DNA from: a virus
DNA length: 24,871 nucleotides
Strand: one strand, 5' to 3'
Virus record (IMG/VR): IMGVR_UViG_3300042475_004074
Coordinates: 1-24,871 of that record
Below the pieces are notes generated by a model. That model was not told where the DNA came from, did no database searches, and saw only the letters and a list, made by a program, of their open reading frames with translations. The position numbers were made by a program, and so were the translations under genes. This document shows positions 5,186-11,879 of this stretch, in pieces (the stretch's first letter is position 1; each line of letters starts with the position of its first letter).

Positions 5186-6038
5186 TAATTTTGCTATATT
5201 TATTTTAACACACGGCAGACCAAAGAATATTAAAACTATATCTGCATTGAAAAAGCACGGGTACACAGGAAGATTATATCTAATTATAGACAATGAAGAT
5301 AAGTACATATCAAAGTACAAAGTAATTCATGGCTTATCTAAAGTAATTGTGTTTGATAAAAAAGCAATGGCCGATAAAATAGATGAAGGTAATAACTTTG
5401 ACGAAAGAAGAACTATAACCCATGCGAGAAACGCTTGTTTTGAAATAGCTGAAAAACTTGGGCTAAAATATTTTTTACAATTAGATGATGATTATACAGC
5501 ATTTGAATATAGAATAGATGAAAAAAGCGAAAACAACAGGGGGATTGTAAGGCCTATAAAAAATCTTGATAAAATAATTGGATTGTTTTTAGATTATTAT
5601 AAAAATATTCCAGCATTATCAATAGCTTTTTCTCAAGGAGGTGATTTTATAGGAGGCATTAACAATGGAAAAGGTGCTTATAGATTCAATAAAAGAAAAT
5701 GTATGAATAGTTTTTTTTGTAGCGTTGATAGAACTTTTACATTTGTTGGTGCTATGAATGAAGATGTGAACACATATACAACTCTCGGTTCGAGAGGCAA
5801 TTTGTTTTTGACGATTCCTTTTGTTTCAATAGTTCAAACCCAGACACAAAATAACAAAGGGGGCATAACTGATATGTATTTGAGATTTGGAACTTATTGC
5901 AAGGCTTTTACAACGGTATTGATGCAACCAAGTAGCGTTTTCGTTTCTATGATGAACTCTAATCACAAAAGAATACACCACTCAATAAATTGGGCTAATA
6001 CTACTCCAATGATAATTGATGAAAAGTACAAAAAATAG
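5169..6038 (+). CDS. TET-associated-type glycosyltransferase (TAGT-like)
   Basis: This 289-residue protein has a GT-A-type nucleotide-sugar fold. Residues 10-18 (IFILTHGRP) and 36-44 (LYLIIDNED) are the first strands. A conserved-looking FDERRTITHARNAC block spans 77-90. LQLDDDYTAF (103-112) holds the metal-binding Asp cluster, D106-D108. This layout is what I know of the TAGT/GREB1-like glycosyltransferases, which in phages glycosylate hydroxymethylated bases in DNA. No TET/JBP oxygenase or hydroxymethylase is in the window, so the acceptor base would have to be made elsewhere. A general family-2 transferase acting on a glycan is the alternative. Co-translation with the methyltransferase (17-base overlap) favours a shared modification pathway. 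Confidence 0.8.
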   Translation: MNMLDDNFAIFILTHGRPKNIKTISALKKHGYTGRLYLIIDNEDKYISKYKVIHGLSKVIVFDKKAMADKIDEGNNFDERRTITHARNACFEIAEKLGLKYFLQLDDDYTAFEYRIDEKSENNRGIVRPIKNLDKIIGLFLDYYKNIPALSIAFSQGGDFIGGINNGKGAYRFNKRKCMNSFFCSVDRTFTFVGAMNEDVNTYTTLGSRGNLFLTIPFVSIVQTQTQNNKGGITDMYLRFGTYCKAFTTVLMQPSSVFVSMMNSNHKRIHHSINWANTTPMIIDEKYKK

Positions 6039-6043
6039 ATAAA

Positions 6044-6607
6044 ATGCTTGAACTAATCACCCTAAAGGCAATTAAAGATATTTTTGATAATTGTCGAATA
6101 GAATTGTCATTAAAGGCTAAGTCTATTTATATTCAATGTTTGATGTTGAAGTTTACAGATTTAGAGCCAACAGAAGAAAATTCATCCGCTTTTGAATTGC
6201 TTAAATCGCCAATAGGATATGAAAATGACAAAGAGGCTTTCTATGAACTTCATAAAAACTCATTAATTCGCATTGAGGACATTTATATCACGTTTTTACC
6301 TGCTTGGAGGAAGTATATTGACCTTAACGCAATAAAACAGCCTATAAACGATGTTTCGCAGAAAAGAATTAAAGAGTTTCTTTGTTCTCAAGTTTTTTGT
6401 GAAATGTTAGCAATGAATTATAAATTGGAAATGATTGAAATATCTAATCTAATTGATAAATTTGCAAAACTTCAATCAGGTCTTTCTAAGTTTTATAGAA
6501 ATGAAAATGAGTGCAAGGTTCACTTTTCAAATTGGATTAAATTTCAGATAAAGAGCAACGAGCCAAAAGTTGTTACAAAATCAAAAGGTAAAATTCTTGG
6601 TCAATAA
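6044..6607 (+). CDS. Probable replicative-helicase loader / replication protein
   Basis: This 187-residue protein has an N-terminal helical region, possibly a helix-turn-helix. Its C-terminal domain (about 118-170) has the pattern LCSQVFCEMLAMNY then HFSNWIKFQ. That resembles the domain in Bacteroidota phage replication proteins, where a Trp/hydrophobic helix is followed by a hF-x-N-W ending. Its place five bases upstream of dnaB fits a loader or initiator that recruits the helicase. No ATPase motif is present, so it is not DnaC-like. The function is an inference from position and weak similarity. Confidence 0.7.
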   Translation: MLELITLKAIKDIFDNCRIELSLKAKSIYIQCLMLKFTDLEPTEENSSAFELLKSPIGYENDKEAFYELHKNSLIRIEDIYITFLPAWRKYIDLNAIKQPINDVSQKRIKEFLCSQVFCEMLAMNYKLEMIEISNLIDKFAKLQSGLSKFYRNENECKVHFSNWIKFQIKSNEPKVVTKSKGKILGQ

Positions 6608-6612
6608 TTGAT

Positions 6613-8064
6613 ATGGAAGAAGCATTTATGAATGAGTATGTTGCCCCGCCAACAGATAAAGATTTAGAACAAATAGTTCTTGCTTGTTTAATAGTTGACA
6701 AGTATCAGATTAATAAATTTATTTACCAGATACATAGAGAGGTTTTCTTTTTTGAGGATAACAGAATTATTTTTGATTGTCTTATCGAGATTTATGAGCA
6801 AAAGAAAGGCGCAGATTTAATGGTTTTGTACTATAAACTGAAAGAGAAAAAATATCTTGATAGAGTTGGAGGACACGCATATCTTTTATCTATAACAAGT
6901 AGAGTTTCTTCGGCTGAAAATTGCGAGATTCATATAAGAAAGCTACAAGAGTTATATCTAAGTAGGAATCTTATTGATATTTGCACAAAGTATTCTAATA
7001 AGGCTTTTGATTATTCTTATGATTCATTTGATTTAGTTTCAGAAATGAAGCAAGATTTAGATTTATCAATATCGAATGTAGTAAAAAGCGATATAGAAAC
7101 GGCTGGCAAAATTCATATTGAGAACATGAAAAATGCCATGCACATACAACAAAATGGAATCGCAAGTGGTATAAAAACTCATTTAAGGTCAGTAGATAAA
7201 TTGACTAATGGATGGCAGAAATCAGATTTGATTATTCTTGCAGGTCGTCCTTCAATGGGCAAGACTGCCGCAGCTATAAATTTGGCTGTAAATTCTGCTA
7301 TTGAAGAAAAAAAGGCTATTGCTATATTTTCCCTTGAGATGTCTAAAAGTCAACTTGTAGGTAGAATAGAATCTATGTTTTCTGGAATTGACGTAAGCAA
7401 AATAATAAAGAAACAATTAACTCAATATGATATTCTTACTATTGAAGAAAAATGTAGGCATTTAGAAAGTGCGCCTATTTACATAGATGATACTGCTGGA
7501 ATATCTTTAATTGAATTAAAGGCAAAAGCAAGAAGATTGTATAATGAAAAAGGAATAGAGTTGATTGTTATTGATTATTTGCAGTTAATGAAATCTGGTG
7601 CAAAGATTGGAAATAGAGAGCAAGAAATAGCCGAAATAAGTAGAGGTCTTAAATCACTTGCAAAAGAACTTAATATTCCAATAATTGCACTAAGTCAGCT
7701 ATCGAGAATTGTGGAATCGAGAAGCGACAAAAAGCCTATGCTATCTGATTTAAGAGAAAGTGGTCAGATAGAACAAGATGCAGATATGGTTATTTTTTGT
7801 TATAGACCTGAATATTATGAGATTGATTCATACGAAATAGACGGCATACAATTAGATGCAAATGGATTATTCATGCTTATTTGGGCTAAACATAGAAACG
7901 GAGAGTTAGGCGAAATACCTCTAAAATTCATCAAACACTTAACAAAATTGGAAAACTATGATGTTACAACATTTCATCAAGAAGAACCTAAATACAAAGA
8001 GCCAATGAACTCACAACCATTTAAGTCAGATTTAGGAATGAATAGACAAGATATACCTTTTTGA
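6613..8064 (+). CDS. dnaB: Replicative DNA helicase DnaB
   Basis: This 483-residue protein is a full-length hexameric 5'-3' replicative helicase. The N-terminal DnaB domain spans about 10-115, beginning PPTDKDLEQIVLACLI. The RecA-like motor follows, with Walker A GRPSMGKT (211-218), FSLEMSKSQLVGR (239-251), Walker B ELIVIDYLQLM (316-326), and SQLSRIVESRSDKKPMLSDL continuing to the RESGQIEQDADMV segment (381-393). It unwinds DNA at the fork and normally recruits a primase; none is visible here. Length matches bacterial DnaB (about 450-480), with a 40-residue disordered tail. In-frame starts are at 6613 and 6628; the first leaves a 5-base gap from the loader gene. Confidence 0.97.
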   Translation: MEEAFMNEYVAPPTDKDLEQIVLACLIVDKYQINKFIYQIHREVFFFEDNRIIFDCLIEIYEQKKGADLMVLYYKLKEKKYLDRVGGHAYLLSITSRVSSAENCEIHIRKLQELYLSRNLIDICTKYSNKAFDYSYDSFDLVSEMKQDLDLSISNVVKSDIETAGKIHIENMKNAMHIQQNGIASGIKTHLRSVDKLTNGWQKSDLIILAGRPSMGKTAAAINLAVNSAIEEKKAIAIFSLEMSKSQLVGRIESMFSGIDVSKIIKKQLTQYDILTIEEKCRHLESAPIYIDDTAGISLIELKAKARRLYNEKGIELIVIDYLQLMKSGAKIGNREQEIAEISRGLKSLAKELNIPIIALSQLSRIVESRSDKKPMLSDLRESGQIEQDADMVIFCYRPEYYEIDSYEIDGIQLDANGLFMLIWAKHRNGELGEIPLKFIKHLTKLENYDVTTFHQEEPKYKEPMNSQPFKSDLGMNRQDIPF

Positions 8065-8067
8065 ATT

Positions 8068-8409
8068 ATGAAAACACCGCTTGAATACTTAGTACATCTG
8101 ATTGAAAACAACATTTCAGAATTAAACAATCACTTAGGCAAAAAAGCAATAGATAATTTCATTATTCAACAAAATCAAATGATAATGAATTGGGCTAAAG
8201 AGTTGACCAAGATAGAGAAAACAATCATTGAGGATGCTTACAATTCTGGCGAAAATTACGGCTATTCTATTGCTATGTTTCAAATAAAGAACAATGTAGT
8301 AATGGATGAAAATTCTTTTATGTTAGGAAGCGAATATTTCAAGCAAACATTTACCGAAAACGAAAACAAGAATGAGAAAGAAAGAGAGATTAAAACTGAT
8401 AAACAATAG
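8068..8409 (+). CDS. Small Bacteroidota-phage protein (EK-x-I-x-DAY type)
   Basis: This 113-residue, mainly helical protein has a central EKTIIEDAYNSGENYGYS segment and ends with a GSEYFKQTF motif. This combination recurs in small unassigned proteins of Bacteroidota phages; function unknown. The last 15 residues are highly charged. It starts three bases after dnaB stops, and its end overlaps the XRE regulator gene by 38 bases, so translation of the two is linked. Confidence 0.7.
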   Translation: MKTPLEYLVHLIENNISELNNHLGKKAIDNFIIQQNQMIMNWAKELTKIEKTIIEDAYNSGENYGYSIAMFQIKNNVVMDENSFMLGSEYFKQTFTENENKNEKEREIKTDKQ

Positions 8410-8590
8410 AATTAAGGATTACCTTGAAGTTAGAGAAATGAGCCAACAAGAACTTGCTGATAGAGTAGGCACAAACAGAGCGCATATTTGCAAAATCGTA
8501 AATGGGAAAAGCCCATCGCTTTCTTTAGCTATGGCTATTAAGATTGCAAAAGAATTAGATGTATCTATTGAAGTATTGTTTTATGAATAA
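8372..8590 (+). CDS. XRE-family (Cro/CI-type) transcriptional regulator
   Basis: This 72-residue single-domain protein is a lambda-Cro/CI-type helix-turn-helix. The segment MSQQELADRVGTNRAHICKI (24-43) holds helices 2 and 3, and the C-terminal ELDVSIEVLFYE completes the five-helix bundle. It lacks a sensor or protease-cleavable domain, so it should act as a simple dimeric DNA binder. The start overlaps the preceding gene by 38 bases; a later start would remove helix 1. The promoter at 8695-8725, with a small dyad on its -7 element, lies about 100 bases downstream and is a natural target. Confidence 0.9.
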   Translation: MRKKERLKLINNRIKDYLEVREMSQQELADRVGTNRAHICKIVNGKSPSLSLAMAIKIAKELDVSIEVLFYE

Positions 8591-8717
8591 TAAACCTAAA
8601 AGAAAAAGGATTCTAAAAAAGCTACCAGCGTTTTCATCATCTTGGTTAAAAAAAGATTGTTCAAAAGTTTTGGAAATAAAAAAAGACAAACCTGTTGTAA
8701 GATTGTGTAACAATTAG
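8583..8717 (+). CDS. Small basic protein, 44 aa
   Basis: An ATG at 8583, overlapping the last codons of the XRE gene, opens a 44-codon frame to TAG at 8715-8717. The product begins MNNKPKRKRILKKLPAF and is strongly basic, with no membrane segment. It fills the space between the regulator and the next promoter, and its overlap matches the coupled style of its neighbours. It could bind nucleic acid. I do not recognise it; a chance frame is possible. Confidence 0.5.
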   Translation: MNNKPKRKRILKKLPAFSSSWLKKDCSKVLEIKKDKPVVRLCNN

Positions 8718-8725
8718 TATGTTTG
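8695..8725 (+). promoter_or_regulatory. Promoter of the recombination operon
   Basis: TTG at 8695-8697, a 20-base spacer, and TATGTTTG at 8718-8725 fit T(T)TG-N20-TAnnTTTG exactly. Transcription should start around 8732, 15 bases before the ATG at 8747. This excludes the in-frame TTG at 8723 as a start, because it lies within the -7 element. Confidence 0.7.
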
Positions 8726-8730
8726 CATAC
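8717..8730. promoter_or_regulatory. Candidate operator dyad on the -7 element
   Basis: GTATG-TTTG-CATAC is a perfect 5-bp inverted repeat around the TTTG of the -7 element. A protein bound here would block RNA polymerase. The XRE regulator immediately upstream is the obvious candidate, though the half-sites are short and only one copy is seen. Confidence 0.4.
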
Positions 8731-8746
8731 ACTAAAGCGAATTTAT

Positions 8747-9601
8747 ATGAACACACAGAAAATTGATTTTGTCAAGGACACATTTGAAGAATATCTCGGT
8801 GCTAAAGATTTCATATCAGCATCAGACATTAAGAATTTTTTGAAATCACCAAAAACGTATCACTATAAAAAATACGGTGAATCAAAGAAAAGTGAGAATG
8901 AAAGGCATCTTGTAATAGGAAGTGCTATACATGAAATGGTTTTAGAGCCGCATCAATTCAATCATAACTTTTTTGTATATCCTAAAATCGACAGAAGAAC
9001 AAAGGAGGGAAAATCTCAATATAACGATTTTATGTTGGAAGCAGAGGGCAAAACATTGCTTTCTGATGAAGAAATGGAATTAGTTACAAAAGCCTCTGTG
9101 GAAACTGCTAAAAACCCCACTTTGGTTGAACTTATGAGGGATTCTTATAGGGAACTATCTTGCTATACAATAGACGAGAAAACAGGTCTTAAAATAAAAC
9201 TTAGACCAGATAATCTTTGCAAAAAACAAAACACAATAGTTGACCTAAAGACTTGCCTTGATTCATCATATTTTGGATTTAGGAGGACAATAGAGAATTT
9301 TCAATATCACATATCAGCCGCTTATTATTGCGATTTTCTAAATAGGGAAAACTATGTATTTTGTGCAATAGAAAAGCAAGAGCCTTATCAAACATCACTA
9401 TTCTGTATAGATGATGATTTTATGGAGAGAGGAAGAAAGGCTTATAGATTAGCTTTGGACTTGATGAAATGGTGTTATGAAAATAATTACTTTCCCGATT
9501 ATGTGGAATTTGAGATACTAAAGGAATGTAACGAACTCGAAAATCTGCATAACTTCTTTGATATTAAAGAAAGGTCTGAAAAGATACTAATAATAAGATG
9601 A
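8747..9601 (+). CDS. recE: RecE/exonuclease VIII-type PD-(D/E)XK exonuclease
   Basis: This 284-residue protein is a phage 5'-3' double-strand exonuclease that makes the 3' single strand used by RecT. Residues 22-38 (FISASDIKNFLKSPKTY) are the usual N-terminal helix. GSAIHEMVLEP (58-68) gives the helix with the conserved His. RPD (153-155) and VDLKT (165-169) give the catalytic D-x(n)-D-x-K. FQYHISAAYY (185-194) is the conserved C-terminal Q/Y motif. Length fits the RecE nuclease domain and viral exonucleases of this type. It is the first gene of its transcript, and recT lies about 1 kb downstream. The ATG at 8747 is chosen because the in-frame TTG at 8723 sits in the promoter. Confidence 0.9.
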   Translation: MNTQKIDFVKDTFEEYLGAKDFISASDIKNFLKSPKTYHYKKYGESKKSENERHLVIGSAIHEMVLEPHQFNHNFFVYPKIDRRTKEGKSQYNDFMLEAEGKTLLSDEEMELVTKASVETAKNPTLVELMRDSYRELSCYTIDEKTGLKIKLRPDNLCKKQNTIVDLKTCLDSSYFGFRRTIENFQYHISAAYYCDFLNRENYVFCAIEKQEPYQTSLFCIDDDFMERGRKAYRLALDLMKWCYENNYFPDYVEFEILKECNELENLHNFFDIKERSEKILIIR

Positions 9602-9828
9602 GCGAAAAAATGATACTAAATTGCTTGAGAATAACTAAGCCTATCGAAGTTGATTTTTTATTTATTGATGTAAATGAAGAAAACTGCGAAACTTATATTT
9701 TGAAGCACGATGATAATTCCATTTCAGTTAAGTATATTCTAAAAGAATCAAGATTGGAAGTAGAAAAGGATAGAGTATATGAACACGCAAAAGAAATCTG
9801 GCAAAAGGCGCAACAACAGCAACTATGA
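9598..9828 (+). CDS. Small protein of unknown function, 76 aa
   Basis: This 76-residue protein has a beta-rich first half (MILNCLRITKPIEVDFLFIDV) and a charged helical end terminating in QQQQ. It overlaps recE and the next small gene by ATGA junctions, so it is translationally coupled within the recombination operon. I do not recognise the family; a recombination accessory role is only a guess from position. Confidence 0.7.
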   Translation: MSEKMILNCLRITKPIEVDFLFIDVNEENCETYILKHDDNSISVKYILKESRLEVEKDRVYEHAKEIWQKAQQQQL

Positions 9829-9989
9829 AATTAAGATTAATGAAAGTTATATTGTTCTTTCCTTGCATCATATTAGATGGACTTGTATTAATTTTTATAC
9901 TACTCCCTATGTGGATTGTATGCGGTATAAAGGTGTCAAATAAAGAGCCTTTATTAGAGTGGCTTTTTGAAAAAACTAATGAGAAATAA
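9825..9989 (+). CDS. Small membrane protein, 54 aa
   Basis: An ATG at 9825, in a 4-base ATGA overlap with the preceding gene, opens a 54-codon frame ending at TAA 9987-9989. The product has a basic N-terminus (MKLRLMK), one hydrophobic segment of about 28 residues (VILFFPCIILDGLVLIFILL and on), and a short charged tail. A single-pass inner-membrane protein is likely; the positive start suggests the tail is outside the cytoplasm. Function unknown. Confidence 0.6.
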   Translation: MKLRLMKVILFFPCIILDGLVLIFILLPMWIVCGIKVSNKEPLLEWLFEKTNEK

Positions 9990-10116
9990 CAAGTGTATCA
10001 ATGCCTACAAACAAAAAAAGCGAAGAAGAAGTGTGTCAGCGTTTGAGAGGTGTTGTAGTTTCAATGACCTCAATGGTTTTAACACTTTCCTATGAGTGAG
10101 AAAACGTACACTTGTT
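9988..10116. repeat. 10-bp inverted repeat enclosing a 32-codon frame
   Basis: AACAAGTGTA (9988-9997) and TACACTTGTT (10107-10116) are perfect complements 109 bases apart. Inside are an 8-bp pairing with one bulge (CTACAA-a-CA from 10005 with TGTTGTAG 10051-10058), a further pairing of 10043-10051 with ACCTCAA near 10067, and three TCAATG copies. The right arm contains TACACTTG (10107-10114), one mismatch from a -7 element. There is no target-site duplication, so a mobile element is unlikely; a folded RNA is possible. Confidence 0.45.
10001..10099 (+). CDS. Possible 32-aa peptide
   Basis: ATG at 10001 opens 32 codons to TGA at 10097-10099, reading MPTNKKSEEEVCQRLRGVVV and on. It fills the middle of the interval between the small membrane protein and the gene at 10149, and its start lies 11 bases after the previous stop. 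With no family and overlapping secondary structure, it may be a peptide gene or only part of a structured leader. Confidence 0.3.
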   Translation: MPTNKKSEEEVCQRLRGVVVSMTSMVLTLSYE

Positions 10117-10126
10117 TTACAAAAAA

Positions 10127-10146
10127 TAACCAATAAAACCAAATAA
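10127..10146 (+). repeat. 20-bp leader repeat, copy 1
   Basis: TAACCAATAAAACCAAATAA lies two bases upstream of the ATG at 10149. An identical 20-mer lies at 10576-10595, just before the recT start. Both copies sit where a ribosome-binding site would be, suggesting a shared translation leader. Confidence 0.8.
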
Positions 10147-10148
10147 TT

Positions 10149-10595
10149 ATGGACTACACTCTAATTTTTGAAGATAAGCAAGGTCAATCAGAAAGTATTG
10201 ACATTGTAGGAATATTGCAAGTTTTTAATCAAGTTAAACTAAATTTACATAGAATAAAAAATAATGATTTAAAAATTACTTTGATTAAAAATGATGGCAA
10301 TTTATCTGAATATTTGTCAAAACCTAAAGACACAAATGTTTTAATTCAAATGGTGAAAGATTATTACAAATTTATTGATGATAAACTCGCACTAATAGAA
10401 AGTCCAAAAAAAGATGAAGTTCTTTTATTTAATACAGGAAATTCAGATTGGTTTGATACAAATATTTTTGAAGCGTTAAAAAGACCTTGCGATAAAACAA
10501 CTAAATTATTGGTTGTCAAGAAAAAAGATTTGCTTGAAGTAAGCGAAAAACATACAGAACTTGGAATTTATAAACTAACCAATAAAACCAAATAA
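10149..10595 (+). CDS. Hypothetical protein between recE and recT
   Basis: This 148-residue protein is unrecognised. The first 65 residues are beta-rich with an early helix (VGILQVFNQVKLNLHRI). The middle is helical (LIQMVKDYYKFIDDKLALI), and the end is again beta-rich. It has no cysteine cluster or membrane segment. It has the same 20-bp leader as recT, and its last codons are part of the second copy, so the two genes may be expressed to similar levels. An accessory role in recombination is a positional inference. Confidence 0.75.
   Translation: MDYTLIFEDKQGQSESIDIVGILQVFNQVKLNLHRIKNNDLKITLIKNDGNLSEYLSKPKDTNVLIQMVKDYYKFIDDKLALIESPKKDEVLLFNTGNSDWFDTNIFEALKRPCDKTTKLLVVKKKDLLEVSEKHTELGIYKLTNKTK
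10576..10595 (+). repeat. 20-bp leader repeat, copy 2
   Basis: The same TAACCAATAAAACCAAATAA as at 10127-10146. Here it also encodes the last residues and stop of the preceding gene, and it ends four bases before the recT ATG at 10600. Confidence 0.8.
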
Positions 10596-10599
10596 ACAA

Positions 10600-11454
10600 A
10601 TGGAAACAAAATCCAATTCAGTCGCAACGAGCGGCAAAAAAACAATCAATTCTGTGCTTTCGAGCGATTCAGTAAAAACAAGATTTAATGAAATTCTTGG
10701 AAAGAACGCCAACGCATTTATGAGTAGTATAATATCTGCTACTAAATCTAATCCCGCATTGCTTGAATGTGATGTAGATAGCGTAATATCAAGTTCTGTT
10801 ATTGCGGCTACCCTGAATTTGCCTATTCAATCTAATCTTGGATTTGCTCATATTGTTCCTTACAATACAAAAGATTCAAATGGCGCACCTATAAAACAAG
10901 CCCAATTTCAAATGGGTTATAAAGGATTCATTCAACTTGCTTTGCGTACCGCACAATACAAAAACATTAATGCAAGTGAGGTTTACGAAGGTGAATTAAT
11001 CTCTTATGATAGAATATCTGGTGAGGTTAAAATTGATACAACCAAAAAGAAAGGGAATGATGTTATTGGTTATGTTGCATATTTTAAACTACTAAATGGT
11101 TTTGAAAAAATGCTATACATGACAAAACAACAAATAGAAGGTCATGGAGTTCGTTACTCAAAGTCTTACAATCAAAAGTATGGAAGATGGCAACAAGATT
11201 TCGATTCTATGGCATTGAAAACGGTAATAAAATTACTTCTTTCAAAATATGGTATTTTATCAGTCGATATGCAAACTGCTATTACTGCTGACCAAGCTAT
11301 CATTAAAAATGCAGACACTATGGAGGTTGAATACGTTGACAACTCTCCAGATAAATTCAGTCAAGGAATATTAAGCCCTAATAATGATTTTGATATTGAA
11401 GGAGAGATATTTGTTACTGAAAAGCAAAAGGCAATTAATGACAAGAAGCAATAA
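10600..11454 (+). CDS. recT: RecT-family single-strand annealing protein
   Basis: This 284-residue protein matches RecT in length and order. A variable N-terminus is followed by NPALLECDVDSVISSSVIAA (51-70), then TLNLPIQSNLGFAHIVPYNT (71-90), the family signature (LGLxP...GxAYLVPY). AQFQMGYKGFIQLALRT (101-117) is the second signature. VYEGEL and a basic YSKSYNQKYGRWQQDFDSMALKTVIKLLL stretch follow. It coats the 3' strand made by the RecE-type nuclease and anneals it to complementary DNA, for recombination-dependent replication and repair. The tail after about 240 is acidic, where RecT proteins recruit host SSB. Confidence 0.95.
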   Translation: METKSNSVATSGKKTINSVLSSDSVKTRFNEILGKNANAFMSSIISATKSNPALLECDVDSVISSSVIAATLNLPIQSNLGFAHIVPYNTKDSNGAPIKQAQFQMGYKGFIQLALRTAQYKNINASEVYEGELISYDRISGEVKIDTTKKKGNDVIGYVAYFKLLNGFEKMLYMTKQQIEGHGVRYSKSYNQKYGRWQQDFDSMALKTVIKLLLSKYGILSVDMQTAITADQAIIKNADTMEVEYVDNSPDKFSQGILSPNNDFDIEGEIFVTEKQKAINDKKQ

Positions 11455-11460
11455 TCAAAT

Positions 11461-11874
11461 ATGACACACGAATTAATTAAAACAGAAAATTATTTGCTGG
11501 TTGTAGATGAATCAGAGATTAAAAAAAGTAATTGGTGCATCATGTTTGATAGTTTTGGGAATATATTTTCCAACCCACAGCAATACACTAATCCTGAAAC
11601 ACAACATTTAAACAAGGGATTAAAGAAAATAATAGCACACCTACCACTCAACAACTCACCAATACTTGAAGGAGTAGACTTGTTGCCACCACTTGAAGAT
11701 AATGTTAAGTGGTTTGATGAGTTTATCCAATCCTTACAACAACCAAAATATCCTGTTGGGTTTGAGTGTGAGGAAATTTATTGTGGATATACAGAAGATG
11801 AAGCCATAATGAAACCCAAAACAATAACCAACCCACAAGGTATTACTCAATTAGTAGGAACTTATAAATACTAA
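11461..11874 (+). CDS. Conserved phage protein, 137 aa (unknown function)
   Basis: This 137-residue protein starts VDESEIKKSNWCIMFDS from residue 15 and contains KKIIAHLPLNNSPILEGVDLLPPL at about 54-77. I recall this text pattern from many Bacteroidota phages, always unassigned. No catalytic or membrane motif is visible. The next gene begins alike (a short beta-rich domain with KKIILTTDQDLI), so the two may share a fold and have arisen by duplication. The 6-base gap to recT suggests one transcript. Confidence 0.75.
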   Translation: MTHELIKTENYLLVVDESEIKKSNWCIMFDSFGNIFSNPQQYTNPETQHLNKGLKKIIAHLPLNNSPILEGVDLLPPLEDNVKWFDEFIQSLQQPKYPVGFECEEIYCGYTEDEAIMKPKTITNPQGITQLVGTYKY

Positions 11875-11879
11875 TAACA

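Noticed and set aside
8723-8746. TTG-initiated extension of the RecE-like protein
   Set aside because: The TTG is part of the -7 element TATGTTTG, and a clear ATG follows at 8747.
9988-10116. Miniature transposon bounded by 10-bp inverted repeats
   Set aside because: There is no target-site duplication, no transposase-type ends and no second copy in the window.
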